From positions 1 to 5,773 of the forward strand of contig MVCY01000100.1 of NCBI GenBank assembly GCA_002049985.1: a stretch of DNA of 5,773 nucleotides, written 5' to 3'. Below are positions 1 through 5,689 of this stretch, piece by piece. The notes below the pieces were generated by a model that saw only the letters and a list, made by a program, of their open reading frames with translations, did not search any database and was not told where the DNA came from. Each line of letters starts with the position of its first letter. Positions within the stretch are counted from its first letter, which is position 1. This DNA comes from Candidatus Latescibacteria bacterium 4484_181. Its GTDB lineage: Bacteria; Latescibacterota; MVCY01. A program made the translations under genes and the position numbers.

Positions 1-830
1 GCCGCCCCATCACTGTGACCGATGGCAGCGCTGCTGTCACTGGTGTGCTCCTGGCTTTTGTTCTGCCTCCCGGTGTTCCACTCTGGATGCCAGCGGTGGG
101 TTCTGTCTTTGCCATTTTTATCGGCAAGCAGGTCTTTGGCGGTTTAGGGCAAAACCCCTTGAATCCAGCCTTGCTTGGAAGGGCCTTCCTGATGGCTTCC
201 TGGCCTGCGCATATGACCACCGACTGGTTGGCCCCCCTGGGTGGGACCAAATCAGGCATAGATGGTGTGACCGGAGCCACTCCCCTGAATTTGCTGAAAG
301 AGACCCATCGGGTTTTCGCAGATCCTGGTGCCACACCTACCCAATTGGCCCGGGCAAAACAGGTGCTTATGCAGCTTCACTCTGCCGCTAGTCACTGGCA
401 CCTGTTTTGGGGAAGATGCGGTGGATGTTTGGGAGAGACCTCTGTGGTTTTGCTGTTAGCCGGCGCCTGTTTTCTCCTGTACAAAGGTTATATCGGTTGG
501 AGAATCCCTTTCTCGTTTGTCGGCACAGTATTTGTGCTCAGTTGGATCCTGGGAGGTGTTGACGGCCTATTCAGCGGCGATCCACTGTTTCATATCTTCT
601 CGGGCGGACTGGTCTTAGGGGCATTTTTCATGGCTACTGATATGGTGACTACCCCGGTTACCCAGCCAGGAAAGTTAATCTTCGGCGCCGGCTGCGGAGC
701 CATTACTGTCCTGATCAGGTTGCGAGGAGGCTATCCGGAAGGGGTTTGCTATTCCATCTTGTTGATGAACGCCTTCACCCCCTTGATAGATAGATGGACT
801 CGACCTACGAGGTTTGGAGCCACAAGATGA
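1..830 (+). CDS. rnfD: RnfD, FMN-carrying membrane subunit of the Rnf complex (5' partial)
   Basis: RnfD is an integral membrane subunit of the Rnf complex, which moves electrons between reduced ferredoxin and NAD+ and pumps Na+ or H+. The frame is open from base 3, so the gene starts upstream; the GTG at 15 lies inside the conserved stretch TDGSAAVTG and is not the true start. About 275 residues are visible against a usual 310-350. Seen in order: hydrophobic helices, GKQVFGGLGQNPLNPALLGRAF (about 123-188), and the flavinylation motif DGVTGATPL, whose Thr codon is at 279-281. By family knowledge this Thr carries covalent FMN. Then come GGCLGETS, WRIPFSF, DPLFHIFSGGLVLGAFFMATD and GGYPEGVCYSILLMN, all typical of RnfD and uninterrupted. 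The stop TGA is at 828-830, and rnfG follows 48 bp later. This is the only rnf gene in the window that reads cleanly. RnfD and NqrB are related, but the following rnfG and rnfE favour RnfD. Confidence 0.93.
   Translation, partial: RPITVTDGSAAVTGVLLAFVLPPGVPLWMPAVGSVFAIFIGKQVFGGLGQNPLNPALLGRAFLMASWPAHMTTDWLAPLGGTKSGIDGVTGATPLNLLKETHRVFADPGATPTQLARAKQVLMQLHSAASHWHLFWGRCGGCLGETSVVLLLAGACFLLYKGYIGWRIPFSFVGTVFVLSWILGGVDGLFSGDPLFHIFSGGLVLGAFFMATDMVTTPVTQPGKLIFGAGCGAITVLIRLRGGYPEGVCYSILLMNAFTPLIDRWTRPTRFGATR
355..409. repeat. 12-bp perfect inverted repeat inside rnfD
   Basis: CAAAACAGGTGC (355-366) and its exact reverse complement GCACCTGTTTTG (398-409) are separated by 31 bases. The repeat lies in the part of rnfD that codes for the variable loop between the FMN motif and GGCLGETS, so protein conservation does not demand it. 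In mRNA it could form a stem-loop. No T-run follows the second arm, so it is not an obvious intrinsic terminator. A function is not shown. Confidence 0.55.
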
Positions 831-878
831 GTAGATCAATCCCAATGTTTGACCTTGACGCTTTAATCTGGTTTGTTT

Positions 879-1425
879 ATGAAAACACATAATTCTTTCA
901 CACATAATTCTTTCAAACTCATCGGGGCATTAATGCTCACCTGCGCACTGACAGGGGCGCTTCTGGCCTGGGTAGATAACCTGACCAAAGGGCCTATTGC
1001 GCAACAGAAGAGAAAGGCGGAATTGGAGGCTATCAGAGCGGTTTTGCCCCCCTTCGACAACGACCCCAGCACTACCACAAAACATTTCGGGCGTGGCCTT
1101 CGGCCTTTCCGCTGAGGGGTTCAGCGGAGGGATCAAGCTCATCATGGGGATTGACCGAGCGGGCAAAATAAGCGGCGTGTGCATATTAGAACATTTAGAG
1201 ACACCAGGGCTGGGGGCAAATATCACCAGGCCTTGGTTTACAGGACAATTCAAGGGTAAATCTCTGGATAACTCGCGCCTGGTAGAAGGCAGACTGGCGG
1301 TGAAAAAAGACGGCGGTGACATCGACGCCATAACCGGTGCCACCATCTCCTCCCGTGCGGTGACTGAAGCAGTAAGCAAGGGGTTGGACTTGTTCCAGAG
1401 ACACAGAGAAGAATTACTGGAATAG
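879..1425 (+). pseudogene. rnfG: RnfG, FMN-carrying Rnf subunit, split by a frame change and probable internal deletion
   Basis: RnfG is a single-pass membrane protein with a covalent FMN in its exposed domain. The first piece starts at ATG 879 and reads to a TGA at 1113-1115. It has one N-terminal membrane helix (about residues 15-33), the family stretch NLTKGPIAQQK and VLPPFDNDP. From about 1081 homology moves to the next frame, which runs to TAG 1423-1425 with SAEGFSGGIKLIMGIDRAGK, LEHLETPGLGANI, VKKDGGDIDAITGATISSRAV; the FMN-accepting Thr is at 1342-1344. Only about 24 residues separate VLP from FSGGIKL, while relatives I remember have 40-50. A segment of roughly 15-25 codons therefore seems lost, with length 3n+2 to fit the frame change. 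The ATG at 997 is inside the first piece and is not a natural start. No clear Shine-Dalgarno is seen before 879. As written the product would be a 78-residue stub without the flavin site. Recent mutation or assembly error are both possible. Confidence 0.85.
886..915 (+). repeat. 15-bp exact tandem duplication at the start of rnfG
   Basis: CACATAATTCTTTCA occurs twice back to back (886-900 and 901-915), just after the rnfG start at 879. Fifteen bases keep the frame, so the protein begins MKTHNSFTHNSFKLIG with THNSF doubled. The duplication lies before the membrane helix and should be tolerated. Slippage or an uncollapsed assembly overlap could each give this. Confidence 0.9.
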
Positions 1426-1431
1426 AAAAAA

Positions 1432-1904
1432 ATGGGCCTGTGGAAAGATTTTAGCAAAGGATTCATATCCCAGAATCCTGTGTTCAGATTGGTCTTGGGA
1501 ATGTGTCCCACCTTGGCGGTGACTACTGCCGCCATAAATGGGGTAGCTATGGGGTTGGCGACCACCGCGGTGTTAGTGAGTTCCAATCTGATCATCTCCC
1601 TTCTGCGTAGATCCTGGGAAGGGCAGAGGCGTTTGCCTCCAAAAACCCAGTTCTCAATTCTGTGCTTGATGGAATGGGAATGGGGTTGGGTTTCACTCTG
1701 TCTCTAACTATACTGGGCAGCGTCAGAGAGATTCTGGGCAATGGAACCATATTCGGGGTCAAAGCGCTGGGCGAAGGATTCAAGCCAGCAGTTATGATGC
1801 TTATGCCTCCCGGAGCTTTCCTTGCCTTGGGACTACTTGCTGGCTTGGTAAATAAGCTTCCTTTTGGTCGAGAAGGCCAACACGGCCGATCCCTGAGAAA
1901 ATAG
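1432..1904 (+). pseudogene. rnfE: RnfE, membrane subunit of Rnf, split by a frame change and internal deletion
   Basis: RnfE is a multi-helix membrane subunit of Rnf. The first piece begins at ATG 1432, 6 bp after the rnfG stop, with LWKDFSKGFISQNPVFRLVLG, CPTLAVTTAAINGVAMGLATT and SSNLIISLLRR, all typical of the RnfE N-terminus. That frame then turns to non-homologous sequence and ends at 1705-1707. From 1611 homology resumes in another frame, directly behind a TAG in that frame (1608-1610): ILGRAEAFASKNPVLNSVLDGMGMGLGF, LGSVREILGNGTIFG and MPPGAFLALGLLAGLVNKL, to TAG 1902-1904. In E. coli RsxE about 48 residues lie between the two matching blocks, including membrane helices; here they directly abut near 1608-1611. 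This is a deletion of roughly 145 bp, of length 3n+1, not a simple one-base error. The product as written would be nonfunctional. Family identity is very firm; whether the lesion is biological is not. Confidence 0.87.
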
Positions 1905-2012
1905 CAGTATCCTGAAGCGCTATGTGCCCTCGATCCGCGTAACAACAGTGAGCAGGTGATCTACTTTCCTCTCTGGGCCTAAGAAAAGCGGCATCACGGG
2001 GGTTGTAATCCA

Positions 2013-2050
2013 ACCGCAAAGACCGCGAAGGAGACGCAGAGAACGCAGAT
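2013..2050 (+). repeat. Degenerate 9-10-bp tandem repeat upstream of purA
   Basis: Four imperfect units follow one another: ACCGCAAAG (2013-2021), ACCGCGAAGG (2022-2031), AGACGCAGAG (2032-2041) and AACGCAGAT (2042-2050), with consensus near ACCGCRAAGG. Purine-rich runs of this CGCAAAGA/CGCGAAGGA type recur as dispersed intergenic repeats in many environmental bacterial genomes, from general knowledge. Role unknown; it may mark a recombination-prone site. Confidence 0.6.
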
Positions 2051-2151
2051 AAGAGGTTGAAAAAAACTCGGCGCAATTGTACCTTCTCTGAACCCTATGC
2101 GGTTAGACAAAAGATATAAAATTTGCTGAGACTCAGTTTCTTATTCTAAGT

Positions 2152-2157
2152 GAGGAG
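2152..2157 (+). promoter_or_regulatory. Ribosome binding site that fixes the purA start
   Basis: GAGGAG at 2152-2157 lies 7 bases before ATG 2165. It favours this ATG over the in-frame GTG at 2150, which would place the site inside the coding region. Confidence 0.8.
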
Positions 2158-2164
2158 CAGAGCT

Positions 2165-3439
2165 ATGGCGGTTAAAGTAGTGGTGGGTTCCCAATGGGGA
2201 GACGAGGGTAAGGCTAAAATTGTGGACTATCTGACGGAAGAGGCCGACATCGTGGTGCGCTTCCAGGGAGGTGCCAACGCCGGACACACCGTGGTTATCG
2301 GCCAGGAGAAGTTTATCTTTCACCTGATTCCCACCGGTATTATCCACCCTGACAAGATATGCGTTATTGGAAACGGAGTGGTGTTAGACCCTGCAATTCT
2401 GCTGGAAGAGAAGGAAAATCTGAGAAGAAAGGGCATCACTGTGGAGGGCAGACTTCTCATAAGTCAGAATGCGCACTTAGTGATGCCTTACCATAAGCTA
2501 TTGGATCGGGCTAAAGAAGAGAGCAAAGCGGAGAGGAAGATCGGCACCACCGGAAGAGGTATTGGCCCTTGTTATGCGGATAAAGCAGCCCGGGTGGGGA
2601 TCCGAGCAGCAGATCTGCTGGATGAAGGGCTTTTTCGGGAGAAGCTGATTCAGAATATCCGGGAGAAGAACGAGATACTTGCCAAGATATACGGGTGGGA
2701 GACAATAGATGGCGAAAAGGTATTCAGGGAATATCGGAGATTCTCAGAAAGGCTTCGCCCTTTCATAACCGACACCTCAGTGTTTCTCCACCAGGCGATC
2801 AAACAGGGCCGGTCGGTGCTTTTTGAAGGAGCACAGGGTACCCTGCTGGATATGGATCAAGGGACTTACCCCTTTGTGACATCCTCAAACACTATAGCTG
2901 GCAGCGCTTGCACCGGCTCTGGCATTGGACCTACTCAGATTGACGAGGTGATTGGAGTGGCTAAAGCATACACCAGCAGGGTGGGAAACGGTCCTTTTCC
3001 CACAGAACTGAAGGATGCCGCTGGTGAGAGAATAAGGGAACTCGGCCAGGAGTACGGGGCAACCACCGGCCGACCCCGTCGATGCGGCTGGTTTGATGCA
3101 GTGGTCGTCAGGCTTGCCAGCAGAGTTAATGGTTTGACCAGCTTGGCTGTAACCCGGCTTGACGTGCTCGATTCCTTTCCTACGATCAATATCTGCACGG
3201 CTTACAGATACAAGGGCGAAGTAATCGAAGATATGCCCGCAGATCCCAAGTCGCTGTCTCAATGTGAGCCAGTCTACGAAACCTGGAATGGTTGGATGTG
3301 TCCAACTTCAGAAACAAGGAGCCTGAAGCAGCTTCCTGAAGCTGCCAGAGCTTACCTGCAGCGAATTGCCGAGCTGACCCAAACCAGAATTTCTATTGTC
3401 TCTGTAGGACCAAGTCGCGAACAGACTATCCAATTATGA
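2165..3439 (+). CDS. purA: Adenylosuccinate synthetase
   Basis: PurA joins IMP and aspartate using GTP to make adenylosuccinate, the first committed step from IMP to AMP, in the cytoplasm. The product from ATG 2165 is 424 residues, normal for bacterial PurA (about 424-432). Seen: VVVGSQWGDEGKAK at residues 5-18 with the catalytic Asp13; RFQGGANAGHT with the catalytic His41, at the same numbering as E. coli; IGTTGRGIGPCYADK, the IMP-binding and flexible loop; LFEGAQGTLLD, SACTGSGIGP, GNGPFPTEL, ATTGRPRRCGWFD and the C-terminal VGPSREQTIQL. No frame break or missing segment is seen. The usual GDEGKGK loop reads GDEGKAK here, a Gly to Ala change at residue 17; I recall the same in some spirochaete enzymes, so activity is probably kept. 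The gene appears to be its own transcription unit, with a good Shine-Dalgarno. It converges on the aminopeptidase gene with only 3 bp between stops and has no terminator of its own in that gap. Confidence 0.98.
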   Translation: MAVKVVVGSQWGDEGKAKIVDYLTEEADIVVRFQGGANAGHTVVIGQEKFIFHLIPTGIIHPDKICVIGNGVVLDPAILLEEKENLRRKGITVEGRLLISQNAHLVMPYHKLLDRAKEESKAERKIGTTGRGIGPCYADKAARVGIRAADLLDEGLFREKLIQNIREKNEILAKIYGWETIDGEKVFREYRRFSERLRPFITDTSVFLHQAIKQGRSVLFEGAQGTLLDMDQGTYPFVTSSNTIAGSACTGSGIGPTQIDEVIGVAKAYTSRVGNGPFPTELKDAAGERIRELGQEYGATTGRPRRCGWFDAVVVRLASRVNGLTSLAVTRLDVLDSFPTINICTAYRYKGEVIEDMPADPKSLSQCEPVYETWNGWMCPTSETRSLKQLPEAARAYLQRIAELTQTRISIVSVGPSREQTIQL

Positions 3440-3442
3440 GGC

Positions 3443-4255
3443 TCAATCAGCCTTCTCGTCCTCCAGGACATTCCCGGTAACAATGGCCTTGTCATTGGTA
3501 CCTATTCCCAGCTCTGCTATGTTGTAAGCCAGCTTACCTAAGGGCGAAAGCAGCGTCTTTAACTTCTCAGCCTCAGTCCGGCCGAGGATTTCAGTCACAA
3601 AGCCGTCCTTTACCACTAATCGGATACCCTCTTTGAGAACTCCCAGATCAGCAATGGCCCCGTCCACCCAAATTGTCCCCTGGCTGCTTCCTTCTATTGG
3701 CGCCAGAAAGGCCTCTCCAGCAGGTAGGTTACCAAAATCGCCCTTTTGGTGATAGAGGCCGGTGTCAGCGTAACCTTTCCTGCCCTCCACCGACATAGCG
3801 ATGTCTGTGCCGCCAGGAGTAGTAAGGCGAACCTGATGTGCCTTGGTCAACATCAAAGCAATCTTTCTGCTCCGTGCGGCTATTTTCTGGTAGTCAGCGT
3901 CAAGGGTCCTTGTCATTATCTCTTCGGTAATGCCGGGAAGAGTAGCTATTCTTGTACCTTGGGAGCAAGCTTCCCGGCGGGCATCTGTGTGGGTGAGAGA
4001 CTTAGTAGTAGGAGCCAGGACCACATCAGCGTTCTTCATTAGCTCGGCTACAGGCCTCGGCGGCTCTTCACTGTGAATCTTCCTTGGGATAATCTCAGTT
4101 AGTATTGCCTCAGCACCCGAGCGCTTGGCCTCCTCCCAGAGAGCATATCCGATCTTCCTTCTGGGCTGGTCGGTGATAACTAACACGGTTTCCCCAGATT
4201 TGACCGACATACATCTGGCTACGGCAACTCTTGCTGCTTTCTGTAACTGGTTCAT
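3443..4255 (-). CDS. M29-like (aminopeptidase T-like) leucyl aminopeptidase, C-terminally truncated
   Basis: The product matches the short branch of the aminopeptidase T (M29) group, metal-dependent enzymes removing N-terminal residues from peptides; relatives have about 320 residues, this has 270 from ATG 4255. Seen: EEPPRPVAELMKNADVVLAPT, TKSLTHTDARREA, RIATLPGITEEIMTRT, the TTPGGTDI stretch, DTGLYHQKGDFGNLPAGEAF (a putative metal-ligand Glu near residue 181) and NIAELGIGTNDKA (Glu 248). Homology continues to GNVLEDEKA, then the frame ends at TGA 3445-3443. Relatives go on with a block of the type GTVHIAFGDN and a later HLDG-type motif holding His and Asp metal ligands; these about 50 residues are missing, and the purA end occupies the place where they would be. 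The protein as written is probably inactive. ATG 4255 is preferred over ATG 4261 because AAGGAG at 4267-4262 is 6 bases ahead of it. The function name comes from family resemblance; the natural substrate is unknown. Confidence 0.82.
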   Translation of the reverse strand: MNQLQKAARVAVARCMSVKSGETVLVITDQPRRKIGYALWEEAKRSGAEAILTEIIPRKIHSEEPPRPVAELMKNADVVLAPTTKSLTHTDARREACSQGTRIATLPGITEEIMTRTLDADYQKIAARSRKIALMLTKAHQVRLTTPGGTDIAMSVEGRKGYADTGLYHQKGDFGNLPAGEAFLAPIEGSSQGTIWVDGAIADLGVLKEGIRLVVKDGFVTEILGRTEAEKLKTLLSPLGKLAYNIAELGIGTNDKAIVTGNVLEDEKAD

Positions 4256-4261
4256 TACCAT

Positions 4262-4267
4262 CTCCTT
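4262..4267 (-). promoter_or_regulatory. Ribosome binding site of the aminopeptidase gene
   Basis: Read on the minus strand, AAGGAG (4267-4262) lies 6 bases before ATG 4255 and directly touches the alternative ATG 4261. This spacing selects 4255 as the start. Confidence 0.75.
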
Positions 4268-4482
4268 CCGGTTTCATACATTCCTGTAAATATTCTCAAC
4301 ATGAGAGTATGCTGATTAAATTCCAATTTTAGGTCAACAGATCGTGTTTTCGCCGATAGCAGGATCAATCTATTGGCTGGCAGGATTGTCCACGCTCTAC
4401 AGACTTCAGTGTGTTAGGAAGGCGACAAAACTATGATAACATCCTGCAGAATCAAAGCCCTGTGTGGTGATAACAGTTTCAA
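4268..4482. other. Spacer between the isomerase-like and aminopeptidase genes
   Basis: About 215 bp without a supported gene. On the minus strand TTGACC at 4337-4332 resembles a -35 element, but the best downstream -10 candidate, CATACT at 4311-4306, is 20 bases away, so a promoter for the aminopeptidase is only a weak possibility. A short inverted repeat TCTCA-ACA-TGAGA (4294-4306) overlaps this region. No terminator after the isomerase-like gene is evident. Confidence 0.35.
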
Positions 4483-5630
4483 TTAGCTCACTACAGGTCG
4501 GATCGATAATTGTTGGCAAAGCTCCACAATTTCTTCTTTGAGGTCTCCATAGACTATTGCATAGTGCTGGCTGGCCAGATGTTGCATAAAGGCATTCACT
4601 TCCCCATTCAGTATCACGCGCATTCCGGCGTACTGAGGACAACCAATCTCATGATATTTAGGCATAGGTCGGGCCTGGCCGGTGGCTATGTGCATTTTAA
4701 AGCCTTCCCTGTCAGAGGCAAGACGAGCCAGCGTGATCGGCCCCTGCCGGAACGACGAGGTAGTCATAAGCCCTTCGTACAAAGCAGTATGGGCATGGAC
4801 CTCCGGCTTGCCGTCCAAAAGCGATAGTGGTGCAAATCCACAAGCTGCAAAGATTATCCCATCTTCTGTCACATCGTGAACATCTCCATAACCGGTCACC
4901 TGCCCGTCACTCAAATAATGAAGTATAAGCTGGGAAAGGATCAACGGCACATCGCCCTCGCAGGAAGCCGGGATCTGGTCAGCCAGCATGGACAGCGGGA
5001 TACACGGCGCCAGCTTGTACAGCCGTGACATCTCGTACTGGCACTTCACCGTAAGGGCGTCCAGCTTATGTTCCTGCCTCAGATGGTCCAGCGCGGCATA
5101 GACTTTCATGGTACGGATCAGATTGGTATCGCTCACTTCTGGCTCGCACTGCACTGGCAACCCGGGCAGATGAGGCGATCTGTTCCCCAACCGCAGCCGA
5201 GTCGGGTGGGCCATAGATGAACTTAAATCGCACTTCCATTTCTTCCAGGGTCTCGCGGATCACCCCGGCCGCAGGGATTGGACCCAAGGTAATGATCTCG
5301 TCGCCCTCTCGGTAGGTGGTATGGCTCCATAGAAGCAGTGGCCGGCCGAAAAAATCCCGCAACGTTGCTACCAAATTGGGAGCTTCTACCCAGGTAACCA
5401 GAAGTGCTACAATCAGATCGCTGTCGGCATCCCGAATTTGCCTCCGTACCTCCTCGGCATCATCGGCAACCACCACTGGAGCCGTTACCGTGAGTGTGAC
5501 GTCAAGGCTACCGATCATCTTTGAGGATGACTCTATGAACCTCTGAACTACATCCTGCGGGTAGTCAGGATAGGCAAAGGGAACAAGCGTTATGATAGGC
5601 AAAGGGAACAAGCGTTATGGATGGTTTCAT
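4483..5630 (-). pseudogene. L-fucose isomerase-like protein, broken by a tandem duplication and an internal deletion
   Basis: The pieces match COG2407-type L-fucose/arabinose isomerase-like proteins (usually about 450-500 residues), metal-dependent aldose-ketose isomerases; the sugar substrate is not known. The natural start is ATG 5630, behind GGAGG (5644-5640), reading MKPSITLVPFAY. A 25-bp exact tandem duplication (5569-5618) then shifts the frame, and the product ends after about 20 codons. The N-terminal part continues in a second frame: VPFAYPDYPQD, RDADSDLIVALLVTWVEAPN, LLLWSHTTYREGDE, PAAGVIRETLEEMEVRFKFI, ARVASAV. Near 5140-5150 homology jumps to a third frame: VSDTNLIRTMKVYAALDHL, LDALTVKCQYE, SCEGDVP (Glu codon 4959-4957, probable active-site region), GYGDVHDV, FAACGFAPLSL, HTALYEG, HIATGQA and HASQHYAIVYGD-like sequence (LASQHYAIVYGD), to TAA 4485-4483. 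Some 70-100 residues expected between the two parts are absent. All three frames are used, so no full product is possible as written. Confidence 0.82.
5569..5618 (-). repeat. 25-bp exact tandem duplication near the start of the isomerase-like gene
   Basis: A 25-base unit beginning GATAGGCAAAGGG is present twice with no mismatch (5569-5593 and 5594-5618, plus-strand view). Twenty-five is not a multiple of three. Removing one copy joins ATG 5630 in frame with the long N-terminal part, giving MKPSITLVPFAYPDYPQD. The duplication is therefore a frameshift lesion in an otherwise well-formed gene start. Confidence 0.95.
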
Positions 5631-5639
5631 GGCGTCTTT

Positions 5640-5644
5640 CCTCC
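5640..5644 (-). promoter_or_regulatory. Ribosome binding site of the isomerase-like gene
   Basis: On the minus strand GGAGG (5644-5640) lies 9 bases before ATG 5630. It marks ATG 5630 as the original start and shows that the TTG at 5611, in the shifted frame, is only an apparent start. Confidence 0.75.
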
Positions 5645-5652
5645 TTTGTAGT

Positions 5653-5685
5653 ATCCTCCCGCAGGCTCGGAACCTGCGGGAGGAT
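5653..5685 (-). terminator. Perfect 13-bp hairpin between the creatininase-like and isomerase-like genes
   Basis: ATCCTCCCGCAGG (5653-5665) pairs without mismatch with CCTGCGGGAGGAT (5673-5685) around a 7-base loop. It lies 4 bases past the upstream minus-strand stop (5690) and ends 8 bases before the next gene's Shine-Dalgarno. A terminator or attenuator is possible, but no T-run follows on either strand, so it could instead protect or process the mRNA between two cotranscribed genes. Confidence 0.6.
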
Positions 5686-5689
5686 TAGA

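Larger units (their letters stand above)
1905..2164. other. Spacer between rnfE and purA where rnfA and rnfB would be expected
   Basis: This 260-bp gap replaces the rnfA and rnfB genes that normally follow rnfE in rnfCDGEAB operons. The rnfE frame stays open for another 24 codons after its stop (1905-1979, reading QYPEALCALDPRNNSEQVIY and a few more residues, ending at TAA 1980-1982). I do not recognise this peptide and cannot tell a relic from chance. A degenerate short tandem repeat lies at 2013-2050 and the purA ribosome binding site at 2152-2157. No convincing intrinsic terminator for the rnf transcript and no strong sigma-70 promoter is visible; an AT-rich TATAAA at 2115-2120 could be a -10 element, but no matching -35 is well placed. 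Confidence 0.6.

Noticed and set aside
826..891. A 21-residue open frame overlapping the rnfD stop (ATGA overlap)
   Set aside because: The coupling geometry is tempting, but the peptide has no recognisable features, no Shine-Dalgarno, and overlaps the rnfG start.
1060..1120. Programmed ribosomal frameshifting in rnfG
   Set aside because: The only run is four A's at 1078-1081, no slippery heptamer or pseudoknot is evident, and conserved residues are missing, which frameshifting would not explain.
997..1425. An independent gene starting at ATG 997
   Set aside because: Its first 28 or so residues are an out-of-frame reading of the rnfG N-terminus; RnfG homology in this frame begins only near 1084.
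930..1595. A 221-codon minus-strand open frame across rnfG and rnfE
   Set aside because: It lies antisense to clear RnfG and RnfE homology on the plus strand and its translation resembles no family I know.
2077..2120. Sigma-70 promoter for purA
   Set aside because: TTGTAC (2077-2082) and TATAAA (2115-2120) are 32 bases apart, too far for one promoter; neither has a properly spaced partner.
2150..2164. GTG 2150 as the purA start
   Set aside because: It precedes the GAGGAG ribosome binding site; ATG 2165 begins the conserved sequence and gives Asp13 and His41 at the usual numbering.
3328..3345. GCAGCTTC-CT-GAAGCTGC palindrome near the purA end
   Set aside because: The 2-base loop is too tight for a normal hairpin, and the bases encode a conserved Leu-Pro-Glu-Ala-Ala stretch, so it is probably a coding coincidence.
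4294..4306. TCTCA-ACA-TGAGA as an operator
   Set aside because: Five-base arms are expected by chance and no regulator or promoter context supports it.
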